DNA of 64,000 nucleotides from NCBI RefSeq assembly GCF_003932505.1, contig NZ_QZMU01000001.1, positions 1,240,001 to 1,304,000 on the forward strand, read 5' to 3'. Positions 56,378 through 64,000 of this stretch are shown here, one piece after another (within the stretch, counting starts at the first letter, position 1; every line of letters begins with the position of its first letter). Source of the DNA: Thiohalobacter thiocyanaticus. GTDB taxonomy: Bacteria > Pseudomonadota > Gammaproteobacteria > Thiohalobacterales > Thiohalobacteraceae. Position numbers and translations under genes: made by a program. Under the pieces are notes generated by a model. The model saw only the letters and a program-made list of their open reading frames with translations. It made no database searches and had not been told where the DNA came from.

Positions 56378-56746
56378 TCAGACCCCGGTGGCCCGGCGCA
56401 GCCGGGCCTCGACCCGCGCGGCCGGGATGAATTCCGGATCCACCACCTCCGGGTACAGCGGGTGGAAGCGCTCCACATCCAGGGCGTATTGCCGCGCCGC
56501 CGTCTCCAGTCGCTGCCGCACCGATCGGGGCAATCCCGGCAGCATCAGCAGGCGCGGGGCCAGCCGGCTGAGATACCGGTCGCAGAGCTGCCGTTCCGAC
56601 TCGGTTTCCCAGTCCTCCTGGATCAGACAGGGGGGAAAGGCATCTGCGTCCCCTTTCACGGCGCTTCGAACCAGGCCCCCGCGCGGCCGGGAAGCCGGCG
56701 CCTCCCTCAAACCTGGTTTTCTCCAACGATAGTTAATCGGTGGCAT
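56378..56746 (-). CDS. Hypothetical protein (122 residues)
   Basis: Starting at ATG 56746 (MPPINYRWRKPGLREAPASR), it has a coherent globular composition to the end: LIQEDWETESERQLCDRYLS, RLAPRLLMLPGLPRSVRQRL and YALDVERFHPLYPEVVDPEF. The frame is open upstream to 56974, but that part looks like non-coding translation. I do not recognise the family. Convergent with the small membrane protein, 12 bp apart. Confidence 0.5.
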   Translation of the reverse strand: MPPINYRWRKPGLREAPASRPRGGLVRSAVKGDADAFPPCLIQEDWETESERQLCDRYLSRLAPRLLMLPGLPRSVRQRLETAARQYALDVERFHPLYPEVVDPEFIPAARVEARLRRATGV

Positions 56747-59359
56747 GTAACCGATCCGGGTCCCTGCACCGCTCCCGGCCTCCGGACAACTTCCAGCTGG
56801 GCAGCCGGCAAGGGCAACCCAGACCGGTTGCGGCTGATGGCGGCCCCATAAATCCCTCCTCCGAACACAGGAGTGGAGCAGCCGCCAGGGGTGAGGTCGT
56901 CTGCCGTCCAGCAGCCCAGTACGGGTAGCGGTCGACACGGCGAAGGCAGCCCGGGCGGAGGACCAGCTCGCCACAGTTTGAGTCGAATCGCCAGACCTGT
57001 ACCCGCACTGAGTATCGAGGGTGGGGCGCAGACGCGCGTGTCCACCTTCCCCGTTGACGATCCTGGCGACCAGTTACATATTCCCGCGGGACCGGCCCGC
57101 AGGCACCGGCCGACGGGTTTGCGAGTTACGCCCCTCCCCGGCCGCGAGTACTGAACTTCCCAATGCCGCCCGTCCAGGCTCAGGGCACGCCGCCCAGGCA
57201 CCTCGCGCCTGGGACAAGGACGAACGAACGGCGAACAGCAGTCGTTTTAGGAGGTAGGTGCAGATCCATAGGGCGTAGAACAAGAATAACTGGGTCTCCC
57301 CTGCCCCCCAAAGGGGGCAGCGAAACGAGATCAAACCGGCCAACCCTGATACATCCTGACCCGGCGCCTCAGCCAGGCTGTGGCAGTTCACCACCTTCCT
57401 ATTTACTTTCTACCTACGGCCCACTGCCCCATGCGCAAAGCGGAACCATCCACCCCTCCCGATACACCGCCCGTCCCATTATTGCCCTCCGGGCCTGGCC
57501 GCTATTACTCCAAGAGAAACCAGACCTGTACAATACCACCCTGTTGTTCCGTCACTAGTTTTTCGTGCTGCAACAATCGCTCTGGGCCTCCCCTCGGCAG
57601 CCCCGAACAGCCAACCGCAGGCGTCCCGTGACCGGGAATTTCACGGCCACGGGTTTTCGACGCCAGCCCGGTGGACTCGCTGCCTGTCACCGCAACGTTT
57701 CGGGGCATTTCACCTACGAATTTCCTTTTCCCGGCCACCGAGCTCAGCGGCAATCCGTCCATCCGGGCTGTACGCCTTCTCCGGGGCACCGTACGGATTC
57801 TCCGCCCAAGATTCGGACGAGCTCGGGACAACACTCGCCGGCACCACCAGCAATACTTGGCGGCAGAACCGGCGAGGACGGTGCCGTACTAGCCCGGCAA
57901 TGGACAGCTTTACCAGCTCGCCGGCCACCGATGGTGATATCATCGCGCATTCGACTGTGACCGGATCGACCGCCCTCATTCGTCGGGCGATGACCATCAC
58001 CGGACGTGGTCGGTGCTGGCAGGCGATTGAACCCGCTTGTTTGTGGGTCCGCCAACACTGTCTCGGGGGACAAAACGGAGTTCTGGGCAACCCTTTGAGA
58101 CGTCGGCCCGGTTCAGCCCCGTCCCCTGGCCGCCCGCCCGTCTGGCTGCTGGGCCTCGGGATGCGTGCCTGCTACGGGGATCGGACACAGGCGCACCGCG
58201 CCAACAACTGAATCCGGCCCGGACCGGTGATTCCGTCAACCGGTCCACCTTGGGTCTCAAGCGCCGGAACAATGCCCCCAGCCGGGGCCTCCGCCAGCAG
58301 CTGCGCCCGACTGGGCCTGCTGCCCCCCCACGCCTGCGGCACACTCCTGGAGGCCAGTGCCTCGCCCACTGACTGGCGGGAACCGGACTTTCCTCGCGGG
58401 AAACCGGAAATCGTGTGCCCATAATTAATGAATCGATACAACAGAGAGACAACGTCATGGGACCCTGAAACCCCTGGCTGGGGCAAATACTTGCACGTTA
58501 CCCTGACGGCGTGCCGGGCAAGCAAAAGACGACAGCGCGCAAGAGGAAAGCGACCCCCTGATGGAACAGAGCCCGCCTCCCTGGCCCGGATGAAAGCGCC
58601 GCAATCGAACGCAGAGACTGGCGGACTCGGCCGCCCAGGACGCGTGGACGAAACCCGGGGGGCCCGACAGCCGCGGCCCCGAGACGGCCAGCGACGCCAT
58701 GGAAAGGCCCGCAGGAAAAGGGGGCAGGCCGCTGTTGAACCACCGGCGAACACAAGGCCAGCGAAACGACCGCACGCCGCAATGCGGGCGGCCCAGACAG
58801 CGGGGAGCCCGATCCCCGCGGGCCGGCCCGAGTTCCGTCTACAGGCCAACTGTTTCGCGCCACGGGCACGCCGCCCCGTGGCCCGGGTTGCGCCCCCAAG
58901 CCCTCGGTGATACGCCGAACTGTGCGCCACGGATCAACAGGGCAATGGACGTCCCTCTATAAACCCATGCAACCATCGAGGGCTCCAGGGCGGAAAGCGC
59001 TACATGCCCCCCAATGGCGGGCTTCACCAGTCTCAACCGACGAGAGTGCACAGCGAGCGTTGCAAGTACAATGGTGGAGGAAAGCCGCTAGACCTCCCAC
59101 AGCGGGGCAACGACAGCAGGCGCGGATGCCCGTGCCTGTCGGCGCCCCCCTGCTTGCTTCGCGCCTTCGCTGTCGGGCGATATGCGCGGCTGCCGGATGG
59201 CTCGCCTCACATGCAGCCAGCGGCTATAGTGCCGCGCTTCCTGCAGGCCTGACACCGGAGGCACGCCTACTGGGGCGGTATTGCCGGCCTGAGTGATTTG
59301 TTTTTTACAAAGGGATCAGCCGAGTACATTTCTTCCCTTGCTACCCAGGGACGGACGAC
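56747..59359. other. Degenerate, gene-free DNA (part 3)
   Basis: 2.6 kb without any supported gene on either strand. Open frames are GC-driven, Arg/Pro/Gly-rich and lack ribosome sites. No tRNA cloverleaf, CRISPR or clean inverted repeat was noticed. Even the local composition is monotonous, as for old pseudogene DNA. The 3' part (59290-59359) should contain the promoter and GGGACGGA ribosome site of the next gene. Confidence 0.55.
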
Positions 59360-60025
59360 ATGATGAAATCAGCCCGGAAACGATGTGGTACAGCCGTACT
59401 GGCAATGCTGGCGGTGCTGACACTGGCCGGATGCCAGACGGCCTATTACGGCACGATGGAAAAATTCGGGTACGAGAAGCGTGACATCCTGGTCGACCGC
59501 GTCGAGGACGCGCGCGGGGCACAGCAGGAGGCGAAACAGCAGTTCGAGAACGCCCTCGAGCAGTTCATCGCCGTTACCGATTTCCAGGGCGGGGAACTCG
59601 AGGACCAGTACCGCAAACTGAAATCGGAGTACGATGCCAGCGAGTCGCGGGCCGGGAAGGTGAGTGACCGGATACGCGATGTCGAGCGCGTGGCCCGGGA
59701 CCTGTTCGCGGAATGGGAACATGAACTGAAGCAGTACACCAGTCAGGACCTGCGGCGCACCAGTGAGCGGCAGCTGGCCGACACCCGCCGCCACTACGAC
59801 ACGCTGATCGACAAGATGCGGCGGGCCGAGCACCGGATCGAGCCGGTGTTGAACGCCTTTCGCGACCGCGTCCTGTTCCTCAAGCACAATCTCAACGCTC
59901 AGGCGATCAGCTCCCTGCGCGCGGACCGGGCCGAGGTCGAGTCCGACATCGCGGCGCTGGTGGCCGAGATGAACGCGTCCATTGCCGAGGCGGATGCATT
60001 CATCCAGCGCATGTCCGCGGACTGA
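59360..60025 (+). CDS. DUF2959 lipoprotein-like protein
   Basis: 221 residues. Lipoprotein-type signal (LAMLAVLTLAGCQTAYYGTM) with the lipobox Cys near residue 25, then a fully helical coiled-coil body (YEKRDILVDRVEDARGAQQE, FENALEQFIAVTDFQGGELE, EYDASESRAGKVSDRIRDVE) that is characteristic of DUF2959. Function unknown; likely an envelope protein. First intact gene after the degenerate region. Two adjacent ATGs (59360 and 59363). Confidence 0.88.
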   Translation: MMKSARKRCGTAVLAMLAVLTLAGCQTAYYGTMEKFGYEKRDILVDRVEDARGAQQEAKQQFENALEQFIAVTDFQGGELEDQYRKLKSEYDASESRAGKVSDRIRDVERVARDLFAEWEHELKQYTSQDLRRTSERQLADTRRHYDTLIDKMRRAEHRIEPVLNAFRDRVLFLKHNLNAQAISSLRADRAEVESDIAALVAEMNASIAEADAFIQRMSAD

Positions 60026-60101
60026 ACGGAACCACTCCCGGCCCGCGCTCAATCGTCCTGCAACGACACGATTACCACACACCAATGAAAAGGAGATTCA
60101 C

Positions 60102-60686
60102 ATGACTCACACCCTGCCGGACCTGCCCTATCCCGGGAACGCACTGGAACCGCATATCTCCGCCGAGACGCTGGAGTTTCATCACGGCAAGCATCACGCA
60201 TCCTATGTGACCAACCTGAACAAGCTGATCGAAGGTACCGAGTTCGCTGACAAGTCCCTCGAGGACATCATCAGGTCCGCGCCGGCCGGCGGCCTGTTCA
60301 ACAATGCGGCCCAGGTATGGAATCACACCTTCTACTGGAACTGCATGAGCCCCGACGGTGGCGGCCAGCCCACCGGCGCACTCGCCGATGCGATAAAGAC
60401 GGCCTTCGGCTCCTTCGCCGATTTCAAGGACAAGTTCTCCACCGCCGGCGCCAGCAACTTCGGCTCCGGCTGGACCTGGCTGGTGAAAAAGCCCGATGGC
60501 TCTGTCGACATCATCAACACCAGCAACGCCGGCTGTCCGCTGACGGAAGGCGTGACACCGCTGCTGACCCTGGATGTCTGGGAGCACGCCTACTACATCG
60601 ATTACCGCAATGCCCGTCCCAAATACATCGAGGCATTCTGGAATGTCGTGAACTGGGATTTCGTCTCCACCAACTTCCAGGGTTGA
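60102..60686 (+). CDS. sodB: Iron superoxide dismutase
   Basis: 194-residue Fe/Mn-family SOD that dismutes superoxide. Metal ligands are in HHGKHHASYVTNLNKL, AQVWNHTFYWNCM and LDVWEHAYYIDYRNARPKYI. A Gln/Gly set (AGASNFGSGWTWLV, Gly before the SGW) is that of the Fe form. AGGAG lies 7 nt before the ATG. Together with the catalase gene, it makes a two-step superoxide/peroxide defence. Confidence 0.94.
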   Translation: MTHTLPDLPYPGNALEPHISAETLEFHHGKHHASYVTNLNKLIEGTEFADKSLEDIIRSAPAGGLFNNAAQVWNHTFYWNCMSPDGGGQPTGALADAIKTAFGSFADFKDKFSTAGASNFGSGWTWLVKKPDGSVDIINTSNAGCPLTEGVTPLLTLDVWEHAYYIDYRNARPKYIEAFWNVVNWDFVSTNFQG

Positions 60687-60792
60687 CCCTTCGCGTTCTT
60701 GCACGCCATGACCACCCTGCCGGGATCGGGGATCCCCGCCGTTGTGCAGCCCGGACGCCGCAGGAGAGCCTGGCCACATCGAGGACAGTTGC

Positions 60793-61476
60793 ATGAATAT
60801 GGAAAACCCCACCTCACCCGACGTCGCACCGAAGCAAGGCGGCCTGCGCTGGCCCCAGGTTGCCCTCATCGTTCTTGTCACCATCGCCGTCACTGCCGGC
60901 CTCACCTACTGGCTGCTCAACCACTACCTGTTCCTCAAGGCGTTCAAGCCCGTGGAACTCAAACCGCATGAGGAACTGGTGCTCGACCGCAAGCTGCGCA
61001 CCATCGGCATCCGGACACAGGCGACGCCCGACGCCGGTAGCGGCCCGCCGCTGGAACCCGAACCCTACAGCGAGGCAGGTGCCCGCCGCGAGGTCGCATT
61101 CAGCGAGCGGGAACTGAACGCCATGCTGGCAAGAAATACCGACCTGGCACAGAAACTCGCCATCGACCTTTCCGATGACCTGATCAGCGCGAAGCTGCTG
61201 GTTCCCCTGGAACCGGACTTCCCCGTGCTGGGCGGCAAAACGCTGCGCGTACATGCCGGCATGGAGTTCGCCTACCGGGAAGGCCGCCCCGTGGTGGTGC
61301 TCAAGGGTGTGAGCCTGATGGGCGTCCCGATCCCCAATGCCTGGCTGGGCAACCTGAAGAACGTGGATCTCGCCAGGGAATACGGTGGCGACCAGGGATT
61401 CTGGAAGAGCTTCGCCGATGGCGTGGAGGACATCCAGGTAGAGGAAGGCCATCTGCTGGTGAAACTGAAAGAGTGA
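60793..61476 (+). CDS. Membrane-anchored protein of unknown function
   Basis: 227 residues: one N-terminal helix (VALIVLVTIAVTAGLTYWLL), then a periplasmic domain with FSERELNAMLARNTDLAQKL, AIDLSDDLISAKLLVPLEPD, TLRVHAGMEFAYREGRPVVV and GVPIPNAWLGNLKNVDL. The layout (ligand-like beta-rich domain behind an anchor) resembles YpmS-type (DUF2140) proteins, but I would not assign it firmly. GAGGA precedes ATG 60793. It follows sodB by 106 bp. Confidence 0.75.
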   Translation: MNMENPTSPDVAPKQGGLRWPQVALIVLVTIAVTAGLTYWLLNHYLFLKAFKPVELKPHEELVLDRKLRTIGIRTQATPDAGSGPPLEPEPYSEAGARREVAFSERELNAMLARNTDLAQKLAIDLSDDLISAKLLVPLEPDFPVLGGKTLRVHAGMEFAYREGRPVVVLKGVSLMGVPIPNAWLGNLKNVDLAREYGGDQGFWKSFADGVEDIQVEEGHLLVKLKE

Positions 61477-61497
61477 ATCCAATCGGGGACAGACCCG

Positions 61498-61618
61498 AAT
61501 GGCACTTACTTAGCCGTCATTGCGAGCACCCACAGGGCATAAACGCAGCGTGGCAATCCCGTACCGCAGAATCAACCGGTTGGAGATTGCCGCGTCATTT
61601 CGTTCCTCGCAATGACGA
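61498..61618. repeat. GTCATTGCGAG-family repeat
   Basis: Starts with AATGGCACTTACTTAGCCG, identical in plan to the right end of the copy at 35142-35160 read on the other strand, then CGTCATTGCGAGC, the shared CCGGTTGGAGATTGCCGCGT and ends CTCGCAATGACG. Lies between the anchored-protein gene and the 3' end of the catalase gene. Confidence 0.85.
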
Positions 61619-61640
61619 TGGTGGCGGCGCCGAAGGGCTG

Positions 61641-63092
61641 CTATCCGCCCTTCACACCCTGCTCGATGCGTTCGCCGATCTCCGGGTCGATGTTGCGCCA
61701 GTACTCGAAGGCGCGCTCGAGCACGGGCGCGGAGACGCCGCCCTTTAGGTGACCGACCACGTTGCTCACCAGACGCTCACGAGCCGGCTCGTCAATAACC
61801 TCACGGACCAGGGCGCGGGCCTGGCCGAAGTCGTCATCGTCCTCGCGCAGGGTATAGGCCGCACGCACGAATTCGCCTTCCGCCTCCCAGGTGGCCAGCT
61901 CGGGATAACGCTCGCCGTCCGCAGCCGGACCGCCCTTGGAATTCGGGGCATACACAGGATCGGATACGTTCTGCACCCGCATGGCGCCGTCCTTGGAGTA
62001 GCTGTGCACCGGGCACCTGGGCGCGTTCACCGGAATCTGCTTGTAGTTCACGCCCAGGCGCGCGCGGTGGGCATCGGCATAGGCGAACACGCGGGCGATC
62101 AGCATCTTGTCCGGACTGATACCGGTGCCCGGCACCATGTTGTTGGGCTCGAAGGCGGCCTGCTCGATCTCGGTGTGATAGTCCGTGGGATTGCGGTCGA
62201 GCGTCAGTCTGCCCACCTCGATCAGCGGATAGTCCTTATGCGGCCAGACCTTGGTGAGGTCGAAGGGGTTGAAGCGGTAGGTCTCAGCATCCCTGAAAGG
62301 CATGATCTGCATGTGCAGGGTCCAGCTCGGATGCTCACCCCGCCTGATGGCCTCGTACAGGTCGCGGGTGTGATAATCGCCGTCCTCGCCGGCCAGCCGG
62401 TCGGCCTCCGCCTGGGCCAGGAACTCGATACCCTGGTCGGTCTTGAAGTGGTACTTCACCCAGAATTTCTCGCCCTCGGCGTTGGCCCACATGTAGGTAT
62501 GGCTGGAGTAGCCGTTCATGTGGCGCCAGGTCTTCGGAATGCCGCGGTCACCCATCAGCCAGGTCACCTGGTGGGCGGACTCGGGCGAGAGCGTCCAGAA
62601 ATCCCACTGCATGTCGTGGTCACGCAGGTTGCTGTCGGCCCGGCGTTTCTGTGAACGGATGAAGTGCTGGAACTTCATCGGATCGCGCACGAAGAACACC
62701 GGGGTGTTGTTGCCCACGAGGTCGAAATTGCCCTCGCTGGTATAGAACTTGACCGCGAACCCGCGCGGGTCGCGCCAGGTATCCGGACTGCCGCGCTCGC
62801 CGGCCACAGTGGAAAAGCGCGCCACTACATCCGTTATGGTTCCCGGCTGAAAGACGGCTGCTTTCGTATACCGGCTCACATCCTGGGTCACCTCGAAACG
62901 ACCGAAGGCCCCGCCGCCCTTGGCATGGGGCTGTCGCTCGGGAATACGCTCGCGGTTGAAAGTCGCCATCTGCTCGATCAGGTAGTGATCATGCAACACG
63001 ATGGGACCGTTGGGTCCGATCGTCAGGGAGTGTTCGTCGCTGGCAACGGGGATCCCCGCATCGGTCGTGGTCGGCTTGTCCGTTTTCGCCAT
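61641..63092 (-). CDS. katA: Catalase (clade 3 type)
   Basis: 483-residue monofunctional heme catalase. Distal His motif is in [20 protein letters not shown], Asn in [20 protein letters not shown], and the proximal heme-ligand Tyr is in [21 protein letters not shown]-binding-type segments ([20 protein letters not shown]) and length fit small-subunit clade 3. Two in-frame ATGs follow GAGGAGG; the second (63092) has normal spacing, the first (63098) only 2 nt. Removes peroxide formed by SodB. Monocistronic. Confidence 0.94.
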   Translation of the reverse strand: MAKTDKPTTTDAGIPVASDEHSLTIGPNGPIVLHDHYLIEQMATFNRERIPERQPHAKGGGAFGRFEVTQDVSRYTKAAVFQPGTITDVVARFSTVAGERGSPDTWRDPRGFAVKFYTSEGNFDLVGNNTPVFFVRDPMKFQHFIRSQKRRADSNLRDHDMQWDFWTLSPESAHQVTWLMGDRGIPKTWRHMNGYSSHTYMWANAEGEKFWVKYHFKTDQGIEFLAQAEADRLAGEDGDYHTRDLYEAIRRGEHPSWTLHMQIMPFRDAETYRFNPFDLTKVWPHKDYPLIEVGRLTLDRNPTDYHTEIEQAAFEPNNMVPGTGISPDKMLIARVFAYADAHRARLGVNYKQIPVNAPRCPVHSYSKDGAMRVQNVSDPVYAPNSKGGPAADGERYPELATWEAEGEFVRAAYTLREDDDDFGQARALVREVIDEPARERLVSNVVGHLKGGVSAPVLERAFEYWRNIDPEIGERIEQGVKGG

Positions 63093-63253
63093 AGCCATAT
63101 CCTCCTCATTTTGATTCACCCGAGTGTAGGCCATCGAGACGGGAGCTGTATGTAAAAAAACCGTGAAGGAATCACGGATCGCTACGACGATTGCCGTCAT
63201 TGCGGACGCAGCGGAGTAATCCCGCAAATATCGCCGCTGTCAGGCAACACCTG

Positions 63254-63451
63254 TCACTGCGGCCGTTGTTCCAGCGGATGCTCGAGATCCCAGATCCGGA
63301 CACTGGCAGCGTCGCTGGTCGTGGCCAGGTAGCGCCCGTCGCCTGAGAGCGCCACGAATCCCACCGCACAGTTCGTGACGCTGAAAGCGCTCGATGACTC
63401 GCCCGTGCGCGGATCCGGGAGCCAGACCGCGCTGTCGGGATGCCGTCTCAT
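63254..63451 (-). pseudogene. WD40-repeat gene fragment
   Basis: 65 codons. VGFVALSGDGRYLATTSD and VRIWDLEHP form one WD40 blade, with AVWLPDPRTGESSSAF from a preceding one. No signal, no further blades, no other domain. A WD40 propeller needs several repeats, so this is debris of a larger gene. A degenerate GTCATTGCG repeat piece lies just downstream at 63191-63231. Confidence 0.6.
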
Positions 63452-63510
63452 CGGCGCCGCAGACACACACCCGGCCGCGGCCCGCAGATGCCCCGAATCC
63501 CGCTCCACGC

Positions 63511-63545
63511 TTGACTGGAACGAACGTTCGTTCTAATATTCCCGG
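63511..63545 (+). promoter_or_regulatory. Promoter with self-operator of the TetR gene
   Basis: -35 TTGACT at 63511-63516, spacer of exactly 17 bp, -10 TAATAT at 63534-63539. The spacer is filled by the perfect 16-bp palindrome GAACGAACGTTCGTTC (63518-63533), a typical TetR/AcrR-family operator. The ATG begins 7 nt after the -10, so transcription would start at or within a base or two of the start codon. Confidence 0.85.
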
Positions 63546-64000
63546 ATGCTCGATTCGATCCCCGATTCCACTGCCGGCCCCCGCGACCGCGTCCTCGCCG
63601 CGGCCCTGGAGCTGTTTGCCCATCGGGGCTACTTCAGCACTTCGGTGCCCGACATCGTCCGCGCCTCCGGCGTGAGCACCGGTTCGGTGTATCACCATTT
63701 CGGCGACAAGGAAGGCATTGCCCGGACCCTGTATGACAGCGTTATCGAGCGGATGGAACAGGCGCTGGAGGCGATACGTGAGCGCCATCCGGACACCGCT
63801 TCGCGCTGCCGCAGCATGATTGAACTGCTATTCGATATCGCCGAGCACGATCCGGACCTCATGAGCTTCATGCTGCATGCCAGACACCGCGAATTTCTGC
63901 CGGCGATCACGCCGGTGTGCTCCTCCCGGCCGTTTCAACTGATGCGCGGCGTGGTAGCGGAAGGCATGCGGCGCGGAGAGGTCCGCCGCATGGACGAAAC
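63546..64000 (+). CDS. TetR/AcrR-family regulator, 3' end beyond window
   Basis: First 151 residues of a TetR repressor. Helix-turn-helix at about residues 14-60: RVLAAALELFAHRGYFSTSV, PDIVRASGVSTGSVYHHFGD. The ligand-binding domain begins with RTLYDSVIERMEQALEAIRE and continues to the edge. No ribosome site precedes the ATG, in line with a leaderless transcript. It likely represses itself through the palindrome in its own promoter; downstream targets are out of view. Confidence 0.92.
   Translation, partial: MLDSIPDSTAGPRDRVLAAALELFAHRGYFSTSVPDIVRASGVSTGSVYHHFGDKEGIARTLYDSVIERMEQALEAIRERHPDTASRCRSMIELLFDIAEHDPDLMSFMLHARHREFLPAITPVCSSRPFQLMRGVVAEGMRRGEVRRMDE

Noticed and set aside
58172..58930. 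Minus-strand open frame of 252 codons
   Set aside because: No ribosome site, Arg/Ala/Gly/Pro-rich GC-driven composition, no motif; overlaps equally long frames on the other strand.
49531..59359. Prophage or integrative element
   Set aside because: No integrase, tRNA attachment site, phage structural gene or composition shift was seen; the content is decayed cellular genes.

Overview
The window is GC-rich chromosomal DNA from a sulfur-oxidising, CO2-fixing proteobacterium, most likely a gammaproteobacterium. The case rests on a complete alpha-carboxysome operon with form IA RuBisCO, a flavocytochrome c sulfide dehydrogenase pair beside it, and a typical proteobacterial set of other genes. No rRNA or tRNA gene was seen, so I do not name a genus.

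Layout. 1-2073: chaB (cut by the window edge) and the fccA/fccB sulfide dehydrogenase genes, all on the minus strand. 2221-2412: a small DUF2892 membrane protein. 2438-15060, minus strand, read from 15060 downward: cbbL, cbbS, csoS2, csoSCA, csoS4A, csoS4B, three csoS1 paralogs, a bacterioferritin-like gene, acRAF, mcdA, mcdB, a SulP transporter and cbbR. This covers RuBisCO, scaffold, carbonic anhydrase, shell, assembly factor, positioning system, a candidate bicarbonate importer and the regulator. 15498-26084: rhlE, a MacAB-like ABC exporter and an RND pump with its adaptor. 26338-34242: an AspT/YidE-type transporter, an acetolactate-synthase-like enzyme, a Cache-type sensor protein, an alpha/beta hydrolase, an old yellow enzyme and a Nudix hydrolase. 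34257-34874 is csoS1D, a carboxysome shell gene about 19 kb from the main operon. 35215-39594: proV-proW-proX glycine betaine importer followed by a porin. 39778-49530: envelope and signalling genes (DUF1499, TlpA, a NavBac sodium channel, HD-GYP, amidohydrolase, DUF2202, subtilase, transglutaminase-like).

49531-59359 is about 10 kb with almost no intact genes. Its best recognisable content is a heavily frameshifted PAS-PAS-GGDEF-EAL gene; a decayed DsrC/TusE-like gene lies just before it. After this, 59360-63092 carries a DUF2959 lipoprotein, Fe-superoxide dismutase, a membrane-anchored protein and catalase. The window ends in a TetR regulator whose promoter and operator can be read directly.

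At least four families of dispersed palindromic repeats lie in the intergenic spaces. One copy sits inside the carboxysome operon between two csoS1 genes, one forms a mobile-element-like unit with an 18-bp terminal inverted repeat and a TTAG duplication, and another supplies a stop codon. A 285-bp nested inverted-repeat element at 41387-41671 is the most striking non-coding structure.
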